Source: Halomonas elongata DSM 2581 (GTDB taxonomy: Bacteria > Pseudomonadota > Gammaproteobacteria > Pseudomonadales > Halomonadaceae). Taken from it: a DNA stretch of 64,000 nucleotides. The translations under genes were made by a program, and so were the position numbers. Positions 24,436 to 34,181 of the stretch are shown here, one piece after another. The stretch spans positions 3,224,001 through 3,288,000 of the forward strand of contig NC_014532.2 of assembly GCF_000196875.2 (NCBI RefSeq). The letters run 5' to 3'. The notes under the pieces are model-generated. The model did not search any database. It had not been told where the DNA came from and saw nothing but the letters and a program-made list of their open reading frames with translations. Within the stretch, counting starts at the first letter, position 1. Every line of letters starts with the position of its first letter.

Positions 24436-25704
24436 TTACCCATAAACATCATCCACCGTCTTCAGCGGATAATGAGCCGGATAAGGACGGCGCGCCACGC
24501 CGGAATCCACCGCCGCCTGAGCCACCGCCGAGGAGACGCGCTCGAGCAGGCGTACATCGATCGGCGTGGGAATAATGTAGTCACGACCGAAGCTCATGGC
24601 GTCCTTGTCGTAGGCCTCCAGCACTGCCTGGGGGACCGGTTCGCGGGCCAGGTCCTTGAGCGCATGGACTGCCGCCACCTTCATGTCCTCGTTGATGCGG
24701 GTCGCCCTCACGTCCAGGGCACCCCGGAAGATGAAGGGGAATCCCAGCACATTATTGACCTGGTTGGGATAGTCGGAACGCCCCGTGGCCATGATCACAT
24801 CCGGGCGGGTTTCCCGCGCCAGGTCCGGATGGATCTCCGGGTCGGGGTTGGTGCAAGCGAACACCACGGGATTGTCCGCCATCCGGCGGATATGCTCCTC
24901 CGTCATCAGGCCGGGGCCTGACAGCCCGACGAAGACATCGGCCCCCTCGATGGCATCAGCCAGGGTGCGCTTGTCGGTATCGATGGCAAACATCGCCTTG
25001 TACTGGTTGAGATCCTCGCGACCGCTGTGGATCACGCCCTTGCGATCCAGCATCACCAGGTTCTCGGAGCGCGCCCCACAGGCGACCAGCAGCTTCATGC
25101 AGGCAATCGCCGCCGCGCCGGCCCCCAGGCAGACGATCCTGGCGCTCTCCAGCGACTTGCCGGCGATATCCAGGGCATTGAGCATGCCCGCCGCCGTGAC
25201 GATGGCAGTACCATGCTGGTCGTCGTGGAACACCGGGATGTTGCACTGCTCGACCAGGGCTCGCTCGATCTCGAAGCACTCCGGAGCCTTGATATCCTCG
25301 AGATTGATGCCTCCCCAGCTATCGGCGATGCGCGCCACGGTGTCGATGAAAGCCTGAGGACTCTCGGCATCGACCTCGACATCGATGGAATTGATCCCGG
25401 CGAAGCGCTTGAACAGTACGCCCTTGCCTTCCATGACCGGCTTGCTGGCCAGAGGCCCCAGATTGCCCAGGCCAAGGATGGCGCTACCGTCGGAAATGAC
25501 GGCAACGAGATTGCCCTTCCCGGTGTAGAGATAAGCGTTTTCCGGGTCCCGCGCGATCTCGCGGACCGGTTCCGCCACGCCCGGGCTGTAAGCCAGGGCG
25601 AGATCCCGTGCAGTGGCGGTGGGCTTGGTCAGCTCCACCGACAGCTTTCCGGGAATGGGTTTCGCGTGATAGTCCAGCGCCGCCTGTCTCTTCGCGTCTG
25701 TCAT
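24436..25704 (-). CDS. maeB: Malic enzyme, short form without phosphotransacetylase domain
   Basis: A 422-residue oxidative decarboxylase of malate to pyruvate. The catalytic tyrosine is in LALAYSPGVAEP (Y39), the lysine region in GKGVLFKRFAG, the metal-binding acidic residues in VFHDDQHGTAIV, and the Rossmann nucleotide site is IVCLGAGAAAIAC. E. coli MaeB is a ~760-residue fusion with a phosphotransacetylase-like tail; this protein ends after the malic-enzyme domains, like its Pseudomonas counterpart next to ponA. Coenzyme preference cannot be told from the sequence by eye. It is a single-gene unit. Confidence 0.93.
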   Translation of the reverse strand: MTDAKRQAALDYHAKPIPGKLSVELTKPTATARDLALAYSPGVAEPVREIARDPENAYLYTGKGNLVAVISDGSAILGLGNLGPLASKPVMEGKGVLFKRFAGINSIDVEVDAESPQAFIDTVARIADSWGGINLEDIKAPECFEIERALVEQCNIPVFHDDQHGTAIVTAAGMLNALDIAGKSLESARIVCLGAGAAAIACMKLLVACGARSENLVMLDRKGVIHSGREDLNQYKAMFAIDTDKRTLADAIEGADVFVGLSGPGLMTEEHIRRMADNPVVFACTNPDPEIHPDLARETRPDVIMATGRSDYPNQVNNVLGFPFIFRGALDVRATRINEDMKVAAVHALKDLAREPVPQAVLEAYDKDAMSFGRDYIIPTPIDVRLLERVSSAVAQAAVDSGVARRPYPAHYPLKTVDDVYG

Positions 25705-25740
25705 GCTGAGGATCCGATCTGCGATTCAATAGATACTCAG

Positions 25741-25746
25741 ATTATA
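25741..25746 (-). promoter_or_regulatory. Probable -10 box of maeB
   Basis: On the minus strand a perfect TATAAT lies 36 bases before the maeB ATG within an AT-rich stretch; a TTGAGA is present upstream but at a short 15-base spacing. The rest of the spacer up to the rpmE terminator (25747-25930) holds only the hairpin TGGCCGTC/GACGGCCA at about 25894-25931 and no gene. Confidence 0.45.
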
Positions 25747-25933
25747 GAAAAAACTTCCATTTCTCAACTTTATGAAACTAGGCAGTTTTTCACGCCAATT
25801 CAGCGCTGATGACGCTTATTTGTCGAATCTTATAGCAAAACACCTCATCCATAATGCATTCCTTATTGCTGCATTGCAGCTTGCAGATATGAGATGGCCG
25901 TCATCCGGGATGCTCGCCCGGAAAGACGGCCAC

Positions 25934-25964
25934 AAAAAAAAGAACCCGCCTCCTGGGCGGGTTC
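25934..25964 (-). terminator. Intrinsic terminator of rpmE
   Basis: GAACCCGCC (25942-25950) and GGCGGGTTC (25956-25964) with a 5-base loop, followed on the minus strand by eight consecutive T (25941-25934), 38 bases after the rpmE stop. A textbook terminator. Confidence 0.9.
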
Positions 25965-26002
25965 CTCTCGTCTTCTCCGGCACATGGCCGCGAGACAGCG
26001 AC

Positions 26003-26215
26003 TCAGCGCTTGAGGGCAGCACCGAAGCGCTTGTTGAAGCGCTCGACACGACCACCGGTGGTGGCCTGCTTCTGCTTGCCCGTGTAGAAGGGGTGGCACT
26101 GAGAGCAGACGTCCAGGTACAGCTCCTGATCGGCGGTGGAGCCCACCTCGAAGGTGGCGCCGCAGGAACAGGTCGCGCTGACCGTCTTGTAATTCGGATG
26201 GATACCTTGTTTCAT
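26003..26215 (-). CDS. rpmE: Ribosomal protein bL31, zinc-binding type
   Basis: A 70-residue large-subunit protein starting MKQGIHPNY. The four zinc ligands C16, C18, C37 and C40 are all present, so this is the C+ form that needs zinc; a C- paralogue used in zinc starvation is not seen here. The ATG at 26215 has GAGG 6 nt upstream; the longer upstream frame (to 26308) is not family-like. It is divergent from priA, as in Pseudomonas. Confidence 0.97.
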   Translation of the reverse strand: MKQGIHPNYKTVSATCSCGATFEVGSTADQELYLDVCSQCHPFYTGKQKQATTGGRVERFNKRFGAALKR

Positions 26216-26360
26216 CTTGAGCCTCGCAAAGCTGTATGCCGCCACCTGATCTTCCGCCAGGCACCGCATACGGTTTATCGGAACGTGCAAACCGGCTGCC
26301 CGCGCCATTCAGGGTGACGCGGCGGCGGAGCATTCTAGCAGAGCCGGCACCGGAGGCCAA

Positions 26361-28598
26361 TTGCCCGATTCCCCTCGTCCCATTCCCCGTGTACTAGGGA
26401 TCGCCATCCCCTCGCCACTGCGCCGGCTTTTCGACTATCTCCCCGCCGGCCCGGCCCCCTCGGACGGCTGGCAACCGGGACTGCGGGTACGCGTACCCTT
26501 CGGACGACGCCAGGTGGTCGGCGTGGTCATCGAGTGTCGCGACGCAAGCGAACTCCCGCTGTCCAACCTCAAGCCGATCGACGCCCGCCTGGACGACACC
26601 CCCCTGCCCGAAGACTGGCTCTGGCTGTGCCGTTTCACCGCCCGCTATTACCAGCATGGCATCGGCGACACCCTGCACCATGCCATGCCGGCTCTGCTGC
26701 GTCAGGGCCGCGCCCTGACCGCCCGCACCCGCGAGCACTGGAGCGTCACCGAGGCGGGGCATGCCGATGCCCCGTCAGGACTCGAGCGCGCCCCGCGACA
26801 GGCCGAGCTGCTGAGCATGCTGCGCCAGCATCCGCATGGCCTGGTCACCCAGGCCGTGCTGGCCCAGTCCTTCACCCGTGAGCAGCTCAAGGCCCTGGTC
26901 AGCAAGGGGCTCATCGAGTGTCACGAACAGCCCGTGACCGGCGGCGAGGCGCCGAAAGGCCCTTCGCTGGCCGAGCCGGCCCTGCCCCTGAACGGCGAGC
27001 AGGCAGCCGCCATGGGCGCACTTCACGAAGGGCTGGACGCCTTCCACCCCTGCCTGCTGCACGGCGTAACGGGCAGCGGCAAGACCGAGGTCTATCTGCA
27101 GCTGATCGAAGCAGTCGTCGGCCGTCAGCGTCAGGCGCTGGTCCTGGTCCCCGAAATCGGCCTGACGCCCCAGACCCTGGAGCGCTTCCGCAAGCGCTTC
27201 CAGGTCCCGGTGGTGGCGCTGCATTCCGGCCTCACCGACCACGAGCGCCTGGACGCCTGGGAAGCCGCCGCCAACGGCCGGGCGCCCATCGTCATCGGCA
27301 CCCGCTCGGCGATCTTCACGCCCTTGGCCCGCCCCGGTGCGATCATCGTCGACGAGGAACACGACGGCTCCTTCAAGCAGCAGGAAGGGCTGCGCTATCA
27401 CGCCCGGGACCTGGCGGTAATCCGGGCCCACCGGCATGGCATTCCGATCGTTCTGGGCAGTGCCACCCCTTCGCTGGAGTCCCTGCACCGCGCACGGGCC
27501 GGCGACTACCGCCACCTGCGCCTGACCCGCCGCGCCAGCCGCCATGCCCCGGCCCGACTGGAACTGGTCGACCTGCGCGGCCGCCCCCGCAAGGGCGGCC
27601 TGATCGCCCCCGTCCTCGACGCCATCAAGACGACCCTGAACGCCGGGCACCAGGTCCTGGTGTTCATCAATCGCCGCGGCTTCGCCCCCACCCTGGCCTG
27701 TCACGCCTGCGGCTGGCTGGCCGAGTGCACCCACTGCGATGCCCACATGACCCTGCACCGCCAGCCGCCGCTGCTGGCCTGCCACCACTGCGATCACCGA
27801 CGCGGCCTGCCCGATGCCTGCCCCGATTGCGGCAGTGCCGACCTGCGCCCCCTGGGCAGTGGCACCGAACGCACCGAAGAAACCCTGGCGGAACGCTTTC
27901 CCGACATCCCCGTGCATCGCATCGACCGCGACAGCACCCGGAGACGCGACGCCCTGGAGCGCACTCTCGGCGAAGTGCGACGCGGCGAGCCCTGCCTGCT
28001 GGTGGGCACCCAGATGCTGGCCAAGGGCCACCACCTGCCGCACGTCAACCTGGTCATCGTGGTCAACGCCGACGCCGGCCTCTATGCCAGCGACTTTCGC
28101 GCCCTGGAGCACAGTGCCCAGCTACTCGAGCAGGTCGCCGGCCGCGCCGGTCGCTCCTCCCACCCCGGGCGCGTGCTGGTACAGACCCTGCACCCCGACG
28201 ACCCCAACCTCCGGCTACTGGCGGCCCGTGGCTATGACGCCCTGGCCGAGCAGTTGCTCGAGGAAAGGCGCGCCGCCAGCCTGCCGCCCTTCCGCTTCCT
28301 GGCCCTGCTGCGGCTGGAAAGTCCGCGCGAAAGCGACGTCAACGCACTCGGCGAGCGAGTCGCCGAGGCCACCCGCGAGCATATCGAGCAACGCGGCCTG
28401 GAGGTCGACTGTCTCGGTCCGGTACCCGCTCCCATGGAACGCCGCCAGAACCGCTATCACATGCAGGTGATGCTCGGCGCCGACAAGCGCAGCCGCCTCC
28501 ACGAAGCCGGCGCCTGGCTCATCGCCTGGCTGGAAGCCGAACCCGCCGCACGGCGCGTACGCTGGTCGCTGGATATCGACCCGCAGACGCTCAGCTGA
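26361..28598 (+). CDS. priA: Primosomal replication restart helicase PriA
   Basis: A 745-residue 3'-5' superfamily 2 helicase that reloads the replisome at abandoned forks. An N-terminal 3'-end-binding domain (PSPLRRLFDYLP) is followed by Walker A GVTGSGKT at 235-242, the DEEH box in IIVDEEHDGSF, and the paired zinc clusters CHACGW, CTHCDAH, CHHCDH and CPDCGS. The start is a TTG at 26361 with GGAGG 4 nt before it; no in-frame ATG lies near the family start, so TTG initiation is likely. It is divergent from rpmE. Confidence 0.95.
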   Translation: MPDSPRPIPRVLGIAIPSPLRRLFDYLPAGPAPSDGWQPGLRVRVPFGRRQVVGVVIECRDASELPLSNLKPIDARLDDTPLPEDWLWLCRFTARYYQHGIGDTLHHAMPALLRQGRALTARTREHWSVTEAGHADAPSGLERAPRQAELLSMLRQHPHGLVTQAVLAQSFTREQLKALVSKGLIECHEQPVTGGEAPKGPSLAEPALPLNGEQAAAMGALHEGLDAFHPCLLHGVTGSGKTEVYLQLIEAVVGRQRQALVLVPEIGLTPQTLERFRKRFQVPVVALHSGLTDHERLDAWEAAANGRAPIVIGTRSAIFTPLARPGAIIVDEEHDGSFKQQEGLRYHARDLAVIRAHRHGIPIVLGSATPSLESLHRARAGDYRHLRLTRRASRHAPARLELVDLRGRPRKGGLIAPVLDAIKTTLNAGHQVLVFINRRGFAPTLACHACGWLAECTHCDAHMTLHRQPPLLACHHCDHRRGLPDACPDCGSADLRPLGSGTERTEETLAERFPDIPVHRIDRDSTRRRDALERTLGEVRRGEPCLLVGTQMLAKGHHLPHVNLVIVVNADAGLYASDFRALEHSAQLLEQVAGRAGRSSHPGRVLVQTLHPDDPNLRLLAARGYDALAEQLLEERRAASLPPFRFLALLRLESPRESDVNALGERVAEATREHIEQRGLEVDCLGPVPAPMERRQNRYHMQVMLGADKRSRLHEAGAWLIAWLEAEPAARRVRWSLDIDPQTLS

Positions 28599-28741
28599 AA
28601 GCCGTAAGCCGGCCGAAAAATACCCCGAAACTTCCGGGAACAAGGTTTTTGTTTTGTCTTACAGCTTAAAGCTTAGGACTTACGGCTTCGGGCGCAGCCC
28701 GGTTATGACTTACAGCTCCGGGCGCAGCCCGGCTCAACCGG
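28599..28741 (+). repeat. Dispersed AAGCCGT-heptad repeat element, copy 1
   Basis: It begins immediately after the priA stop with AAGCCGTAAGCC. After a T-rich gap, an inverted arm of heptads follows (on the minus strand AAGCCGT, AAGTCCT, AAGCTTT, AAGCTGT). Two tandem copies of a ~30-base unit, CTTACRGCTYCGGGCGCAGC plus CCGG, each contain a GC hairpin. See copies at 33463, 39065 and 43341. Confidence 0.7.
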
Positions 28742-28748
28742 CCCGGGG

Positions 28749-28777
28749 TTTAAAGCCGCGTCACAATTGTCGATAAT
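28749..28777 (+). promoter_or_regulatory. Probable argS promoter
   Basis: TTTAAA (28749-28754), 17 bases, GATAAT (28772-28777), about 118 bases before the argS ATG and directly after the repeat element. Motif match only. Confidence 0.4.
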
Positions 28778-28894
28778 ATGTGCCCAATTGCCCATTGACG
28801 GGCGAGCGCCAGGAAGACACGACTCAATGCCCATGCGGGCGATGGGGTCAGCGTCTTCCCACGAGCCCGCGCCACAGGACATCGAAGACTTTCC

Positions 28895-30580
28895 ATGAAA
28901 GACACCATCATCTCGCTTCTGGAGCGCGCCCTGGAAGACCTCCAGCGCCAGGCGATACTGCCCTCCGAGCTCGCCCCGACCATCAAGGTCGATCCCGCCA
29001 AGGACAAGGCCCACGGCGATTACGCCACCAATCTGGCCTTGATGCTGGCCAAGCCGGCCGGCCTGAAACCGCGCGAACTGGCCGAGAAGCTGGTGGCGGC
29101 CCTGCCCGACAGCGAAGCCGTCAGCAAGGTCGAGATCGCCGGTCCCGGGTTCATCAACTTCTTCGCCGCCACCGATGCCGCCGCCCAGGTGGTCCGCGAG
29201 GTGCTCGACGGCGGCGATGCCTTCGGGCGCAGCCTGACGGGTCAGGGCCAGAAGGTTCAGGTGGAATTCGTCTCCGCCAACCCCACCGGGCCGCTGCACG
29301 TCGGCCATGGCCGTGGCGCGGCCATCGGCGACTGCCTGTGCCGCCTGCTGGAAGCCACGGGCTTCGACGTCACCCGCGAGTTCTACTACAACGACGCCGG
29401 TGCCCAGATCAGCAACCTGGCCCTGTCGGTGCAGGCCAGGGCCAAGGGCGTCACTCCCGAGGACGACGCCTGGCCCGCCGACGGCTATCGGGGCGACTAC
29501 ATCACCGATGTGGCCAAGGCCTACCTGGCCGGCGAGACCGTCCATGCTGACGACCGCCATGTCACCGCCAAGGCCGACCCGGACGACCTGGACGCCATTC
29601 GCGACTTCGCCGTGGCCTACCTGCGCCGCGAGCAGGATCTCGACCTGCGCGCCTTCGGCGTGGCCTTCGATGTCTACTTCCTCGAGTCATCGCTGTACCG
29701 TGACGGTAAGGTCGCGGACACCGCCAAGCGCCTGGCCGAGCAAGGGCACACCTATGAACACGACGGCGCCACCTGGCTGCGCACCACCGACTTCGGTGAT
29801 GACAAGGACCGGGTGATGCGCAAGCGTGACGGCGATTACACCTACTTCCTGCCCGATGTCGCCTATCACCTGGACAAGTGGCAGCGTGGCTTCACCACGG
29901 TGATCAACGAACAGGGCGCCGACCACCATTCCACGGTGACCCGGGTGCGCGCCGGCCTGCAGGCGCTGGGCGTCGGCATCCCCGAGGGCTGGCCCGACTA
30001 TGTGCTGCACCAGATGGTGCTGGTCACCCGCTCCGGCGTCGAGGTGAAGCTCTCCAAGCGGGCCGGCAGCTACGTCACTCTGCGCGACCTGATCGACGAA
30101 GTGGGCCGCGATGCCACTCGCTTCTTCCTGGCCGCGCGCCGCGCCGACTCCCAGTTGACCTTCGACATCGACCTGGCGCGCTCCCAGTCCAACGACAACC
30201 CCGTCTATTACGTCCAGTACGCCCACGCCCGGGTCTGCAGCATGCTGCGCAAGGCCCAGGCCGACGAGCGGCCCTTCGATCACGAGCTGGCCATGGACAA
30301 CCTGGCCCTGCTCGATACCGAGCAGGAAAAGGCCCTGCTCAATCGGCTGGCGCGTTATCCCGAGGTCGTCGAGCGCGCCGCCCTCGCCCGGGAGCCGCAG
30401 CAGATCGCCCAGTACCTGCAGGATCTCGCCGCCGAGTTCCATACCTGCTACAACGCGGTGAAGGTGATGGTCGAGGACGACGCTCGACGCAACGCTCGCC
30501 TGGCGCTGGGCCTGGCGGCTCGCCAGGTGCTGCGCAACGGCCTCGACCTGCTGGGCGTCAGTGCCCCCGAGGAGATGTAG
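28895..30580 (+). CDS. argS: Arginyl-tRNA synthetase
   Basis: A 561-residue class I synthetase charging tRNA-Arg. The N-terminal Add1 domain is followed by the HIGH-type motif [16 protein letters not shown] degenerate KMSKS-type motif is visible in [12 protein letters not shown], and the C-terminal anticodon-binding helices include [13 protein letters not shown]. Length is usual for the family. The ATG at 28895 begins MKDTIISLL. The SPOR gene follows after 3 bases and is probably cotranscribed. Confidence 0.97.
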   Translation: MKDTIISLLERALEDLQRQAILPSELAPTIKVDPAKDKAHGDYATNLALMLAKPAGLKPRELAEKLVAALPDSEAVSKVEIAGPGFINFFAATDAAAQVVREVLDGGDAFGRSLTGQGQKVQVEFVSANPTGPLHVGHGRGAAIGDCLCRLLEATGFDVTREFYYNDAGAQISNLALSVQARAKGVTPEDDAWPADGYRGDYITDVAKAYLAGETVHADDRHVTAKADPDDLDAIRDFAVAYLRREQDLDLRAFGVAFDVYFLESSLYRDGKVADTAKRLAEQGHTYEHDGATWLRTTDFGDDKDRVMRKRDGDYTYFLPDVAYHLDKWQRGFTTVINEQGADHHSTVTRVRAGLQALGVGIPEGWPDYVLHQMVLVTRSGVEVKLSKRAGSYVTLRDLIDEVGRDATRFFLAARRADSQLTFDIDLARSQSNDNPVYYVQYAHARVCSMLRKAQADERPFDHELAMDNLALLDTEQEKALLNRLARYPEVVERAALAREPQQIAQYLQDLAAEFHTCYNAVKVMVEDDARRNARLALGLAARQVLRNGLDLLGVSAPEEM

Positions 30581-30583
30581 GCC

Positions 30584-31324
30584 ATGGCGACCCGCAAGAA
30601 GACGCCTCCCCGCAAGCGCGGCGCTACCAGCCAGCGCCGCTCGTCGAAGAGCAAGGCGCCAAGCCGCGGAGTGCCGGGCTGGCTATGGGGGCTGGCCGGC
30701 CTGGTGGCCGGCTTCCTGATCTCCCAGCACCAGCATGGCACCGCTCCCTGGCAGGACGAGCCGGAAACGCCCCGGGCCCCGGTGGCATCGTCGTCTTCCG
30801 ACGCCTCCTCGCAGGACGAGAAACCCGCCAAGCCGGAAGCGAAGTCGGACGAGTCGCCCATGCCGACCTTCGAGTTCTATACCCTGCTGCCGGAATCCGA
30901 AGTGGTGGCGCCGGGCGGCCAGATGCCCGAATCGACGGCTTCGCGTCCGGAGCGGACGACCTCGACATCGCAGGACGACGAGGCATCCGATGAGGCACCG
31001 GCGGACGACCCCATCGCCCAGGTCATCGCCGCCAACACCACTCAATCCTCGTCGGCACCGGCCGATGAGCCGGAGGTCGATGACGACGGCCGCTACATGT
31101 TGCAGGCTGCGTCCTTCCGCTCGACCGCCGATGCCAAGAAACTCGCCAACCGTCTCAAGGACTTCGGCCTGCTGGCCAATATCACCGAGGTCAAGACCGG
31201 CGATGGCGCCACCTGGCACCGCGTCCAGGCCGGCCCCTATACCGACCGCAACGAGCTATCCCGTGCCCAGGATCTCATGATCACCCAAGGCATCGAGCCC
31301 TTGCTCATCCAACTGCAGAACTGA
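30584..31324 (+). CDS. FtsN-like SPOR-domain protein
   Basis: A 246-residue bitopic protein: a very basic cytoplasmic N-terminus (MATRKKTPPRKRGATSQRR), one membrane helix at about 31-47, a long acidic Ser/Pro/Asp/Glu linker, and a C-terminal SPOR domain from about residue 165 (YMLQAASFRSTADAKKLANR). SPOR domains bind denuded glycan strands at the division septum. The short motif TFEFYTLLPESEV near residue 94 resembles the conserved FYTLLP motif of FtsN-type proteins in this synteny. It follows argS by 3 bases, as in Pseudomonas. FtsN function is likely but not proven. Confidence 0.8.
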   Translation: MATRKKTPPRKRGATSQRRSSKSKAPSRGVPGWLWGLAGLVAGFLISQHQHGTAPWQDEPETPRAPVASSSSDASSQDEKPAKPEAKSDESPMPTFEFYTLLPESEVVAPGGQMPESTASRPERTTSTSQDDEASDEAPADDPIAQVIAANTTQSSSAPADEPEVDDDGRYMLQAASFRSTADAKKLANRLKDFGLLANITEVKTGDGATWHRVQAGPYTDRNELSRAQDLMITQGIEPLLIQLQN

Positions 31325-31616
31325 GCGGCGGCGGCCCCGCCGCCGCCCTCATGGGCGGTTGAATTTCCTCCCCACTGCCCGCACCTACTCGAACAACGCA
31401 TTCTCACGGCGCCAGCCAGACGGCGCCCAAAGGGAATCGCTGCACGACTCGGCGAGCGGACTGAAGCGCAAGGCGCATGGAGCAGAGGAACCGGAGCATG
31501 GGCGAATGCCATGCAAGGATTTCACGCACCGCGCAACGCAGCGATTCATCCGTGCCGACATTCGTGGAGCCTTTCCAAAGTCATCGGGAGCCCTGCTCCC
31601 CTAAGGAGTCCCCTCC
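31325..31616 (+). other. Spacer between the SPOR gene and hslV
   Basis: No gene is seen. Just after the SPOR stop is a GC hairpin GGCGGC/GCCGCC (31327-31347) without a T run. GTTGAAT (31358-31364) and CCCGCAC (31378-31384), 13 bases apart, vaguely resemble a heat-shock sigma-32 promoter, which would suit hslVU, but the match is poor. The rest is occupied by the repeat at 31474-31575. AAGGAG lies 10 nt before the hslV ATG. Confidence 0.4.
31474..31575 (+). repeat. Dispersed intergenic repeat, family 2, copy B
   Basis: Starts CAAGGCGCATGGAGCAGAGG and includes TTTCACGCACCGCGCAACGC; it matches 24334-24430 along nearly its whole length. The central palindromic part differs between the copies (GCATGGGCGAATGCCATGC here) while both remain able to fold, hinting at a conserved structure. 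Confidence 0.5.
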
Positions 31617-32135
31617 ATGACCACGATCGTTTCCGTGCGTCGCGGCGACCAGGTGGCCCTGGCCGGCGATGGCCAGGTATCACTGGGCAATACCGTGATG
31701 AAAGGCAACGCCAGCAAGGTGCGTCGCCTCTACCGCGGCCAGGTACTGGCCGGCTTCGCCGGCGGTACCGCCGATGCCTTCACCCTGTTCGAGCGTTTCG
31801 AGGCCCAGCTCGAGAAGTATCAGGGCAACCTGGTCAAGTCCGCCGTGGAGCTGGCCAAGGACTGGCGAACCGACCGCGCCCTGCGCCGCCTCGAGGCGCT
31901 GCTGGCGGTAGCCGACAAGCACGCCTCGCTGATCATCACCGGCAATGGTGATGTGGTCGAACCGGAGCGCGGCATTATCGCCATCGGCTCGGGCGGCAAC
32001 TATGCCCTGGCCTCGGCGCGCGCCCTGCTCGAGAACACCGAGCTGTCAGCCCGCGAGATCACCGAGAAGTCGCTGGAGATCGCCGGCGATATCTGCGTGT
32101 TCACCAACCACCACGTCACGCTGGAAGAGCTCTGA
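31617..32135 (+). CDS. hslV: HslV protease subunit
   Basis: A 172-residue threonine protease, the proteolytic core of the HslUV (ClpYQ) complex. After removal of Met the catalytic residue is Thr2 ([11 protein letters not shown]), followed by the conserved [13 protein letters not shown] segment and [12 protein letters not shown]. It forms a double hexamer fed by HslU. The gene is 2 bases upstream of hslU, with the two certainly in one operon. Confidence 0.98.
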   Translation: MTTIVSVRRGDQVALAGDGQVSLGNTVMKGNASKVRRLYRGQVLAGFAGGTADAFTLFERFEAQLEKYQGNLVKSAVELAKDWRTDRALRRLEALLAVADKHASLIITGNGDVVEPERGIIAIGSGGNYALASARALLENTELSAREITEKSLEIAGDICVFTNHHVTLEEL

Positions 32136-32137
32136 TC

Positions 32138-33460
32138 ATGACCCAGATGACCCCCCGCGAGATCGTCCACGCCCTGGACCAGTACATCATCGGCCAGCAG
32201 GACGCCAAGCGTGCCGTGGCCAGCGCCCTGCGCAACCGCTGGCGTCGCATGCAGCTCGACGAAGAGTTGCGCCAGGAAGTCACGCCCAAGAACATCCTGA
32301 TGATCGGCCCTACCGGCGTGGGCAAGACCGAGATCGCCCGCCGCCTGGCCAAGCTCTCCGGCGCTCCCTTCATCAAGATCGAGGCAACCAAGTTCACCGA
32401 GGTGGGCTATGTGGGCCGCGATGTGGAATCGATCATTCGCGACCTCACCGAGGCCGCCATCAAGCTGGTCCGCGAGCAGGCCAAGGACGAGGTGCGCCAT
32501 CGCGCCGAGGATGCCGCCGAGGATCGCATCCTCGATGCCCTCTTGCCGCCGCCGCGCGGCCAGGAAGGTCAGCCGCGTACCGACAACGCCACTCGCCAGG
32601 CCTTCCGCAAGAAGCTCCGTGAAGGCCAGCTCGACGACAAGGAGATCGATATCGAGGTCACGCCCCAGAGCCAGGGCGTCGATATCATGACCCCGCCGGG
32701 CATGGAAGAGATGACCAGCCAGCTGCAGAACCTGTTCTCCAGCATGGGCAAGCAGAAGACCGAGACCCGCCGGGTGGCGGTCAAGGACGCCTTCGCCCTG
32801 CTGCGCGATGAGGAAGCCGCCAAGCTGGTCAACGAGGACGACATCAAGCAGCGCGCCATCGAAGCGGTGGAGCAGCACGGCATCGTCTTCCTCGACGAGC
32901 TCGACAAGGTGGCCAAGGGCAGCGGCCAGTCCAGCGGTGGCGAGGTCTCCCGCGAAGGCGTACAGCGCGATCTGCTGCCGCTGATCGAAGGCTCCAGCGT
33001 GTCCACCAAGCATGGCATGGTGAAGACCGACCACATCCTGTTCATCGCCTCCGGCGCCTTCCACCTGTCGCGCCCCTCGGACCTGATCCCCGAACTCCAG
33101 GGCCGCCTGCCGATCCGCGTCGAGCTCAACGCCCTGACGCCGGACGACTTCAAGCGCATCCTCACCGAGCCCTCCGCGGCGCTGACTCGCCAGTACACGG
33201 CGCTGCTCGCCACCGAGGACCTCAAGGTGGAATTCACCGACGACGGCATCGAACGCATCGCCGAGATCGCCTGGAAGGTCAACGAAGGCACCGAGAACAT
33301 CGGCGCCCGCCGCCTGCACACGGTGATGGAGCGCCTGCTCGAGGACGCCTCTTTCAAGGGCTCCGACCTCGGTGAGACCCTGACCATCGACGCCGCCTAC
33401 GTCGACTCCCAGCTCGGCGAGCTGGCGATGGACGAAGACCTGTCGCGGTATATTCTCTAA
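32138..33460 (+). CDS. hslU: HslU ATPase subunit
   Basis: A 440-residue AAA+ unfoldase partner of HslV. Walker A GPTGVGKT is at residues 57-64, the pore motif region GYVGRDVES follows, and the Walker B is IVFLDELDK. The I-domain lies between them. The C-terminal tail DLSRYIL is the segment that inserts into HslV to activate it. It degrades misfolded and regulatory proteins, typically in heat stress. The stop codon is immediately followed by repeat copy 2. Confidence 0.98.
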   Translation: MTQMTPREIVHALDQYIIGQQDAKRAVASALRNRWRRMQLDEELRQEVTPKNILMIGPTGVGKTEIARRLAKLSGAPFIKIEATKFTEVGYVGRDVESIIRDLTEAAIKLVREQAKDEVRHRAEDAAEDRILDALLPPPRGQEGQPRTDNATRQAFRKKLREGQLDDKEIDIEVTPQSQGVDIMTPPGMEEMTSQLQNLFSSMGKQKTETRRVAVKDAFALLRDEEAAKLVNEDDIKQRAIEAVEQHGIVFLDELDKVAKGSGQSSGGEVSREGVQRDLLPLIEGSSVSTKHGMVKTDHILFIASGAFHLSRPSDLIPELQGRLPIRVELNALTPDDFKRILTEPSAALTRQYTALLATEDLKVEFTDDGIERIAEIAWKVNEGTENIGARRLHTVMERLLEDASFKGSDLGETLTIDAAYVDSQLGELAMDEDLSRYIL

Positions 33461-33462
33461 CC

Positions 33463-33651
33463 CCAGCTTTAAGCCGTAAGCGATAAGCTGTAAGCAAAAC
33501 CAAGGTGCAGTGCCCACAGCTGGGGCCTGCACCTCGCCAAGGTTCAGCAACGACCAGCAGTTGTCCGACCCTAGACGCTAGAAGCCTCCTCGGGCCAGCC
33601 TGGGGTGTACTTACGACTTACAGCTTAAAGCTCCGGGCGAAGCCCGGCGCC
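33463..33651 (+). repeat. Dispersed AAGCCGT-heptad repeat element, copy 2
   Basis: The left arm is TTTAAGCCGT-AAGCGAT-AAGCTGT-AAGC (33468-33494) and the right arm, read on the minus strand, is GCTTTAAGCTGTAAGTCGT (around 33612-33632), so the element has inverted heptad termini about 120 bases apart. It ends in the hairpin CCGGGCGAAGCCCGG right before the Shine-Dalgarno of the next gene. Inside are the pairs CCCCAGCT/AGCTGGGG and GGTGCAG/CTGCACC, which may terminate hslU transcription. Confidence 0.7.
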
Positions 33652-33661
33652 GGAGGTGCCC

Positions 33662-34048
33662 ATGTCCGCTCCGATTCCTACCAAGGTGCATTACCACAAA
33701 CAGGCCCGCGAGCTCGAGATCGGCTATGCCGATGGAACGAGCCATCGCCTCTCGGTGGAGTATCTGCGCGTTTTCTCGCCTTCGGCCGAAGTGCAGGGGC
33801 ATGGCGGCCCCGAGTCCGCCACCCTGCAGGTCGGCAAGAAGGATGTCGGGTTGGCCAACATCTCGCGAGTCGGCCGCTACGCCATCAAGCTGCACTTCGA
33901 CGATGGCCACGACAGCGGGCTGTACAGCTGGGATTACCTGCATGAACTCATCCAGCACCGCGAGGCCAACTGGGCCGATTACCTGAAGCGCCTGGAAGAG
34001 GCCGGTGCTTCGCGGGAGCCGCTGGGCATCGAGATCAAGCAACTGTAG
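33662..34048 (+). CDS. DUF971 family protein (gamma-butyrobetaine-hydroxylase-like N-terminal domain)
   Basis: A 128-residue protein that is a stand-alone version of the N-terminal domain of gamma-butyrobetaine hydroxylase. Visible are the ELEIGYADGTSHRL start and the conserved LRVFSPSAEVQGHGGP segment, then GRYAIKLHFDDGHDSGLYSW, typical of the family. The biochemical role is unknown. Position after hslVU and before ubiE is conserved with Pseudomonas, where PHA genes intervene. The ATG at 33662 has GGAGG 5 nt upstream, directly abutting the repeat. Confidence 0.85.
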   Translation: MSAPIPTKVHYHKQARELEIGYADGTSHRLSVEYLRVFSPSAEVQGHGGPESATLQVGKKDVGLANISRVGRYAIKLHFDDGHDSGLYSWDYLHELIQHREANWADYLKRLEEAGASREPLGIEIKQL

Positions 34049-34181
34049 AAAAGAGGCTTTCCCTGCGAGGTGACCGACCTCCGCGTCAAGACAAGGACGG
34101 TCACGGGGCGCTACAATGTCGCCCCATCGAGCGAGGCCAGGCCTCGCCTCCTTCAGTGCAGCTGATTCGGGAGCCCCTCGC

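Noticed and set aside
31358..31384. Heat-shock sigma-32 promoter for hslVU
   Set aside because: GTTGAAT and CCCGCAC match the consensus only partly, so it is mentioned in the spacer entry but not called as a feature.
31359..31604. An 81-codon ORF upstream of hslV
   Set aside because: It lies within the dispersed repeat, has no ribosome site and ends just before the hslV Shine-Dalgarno.
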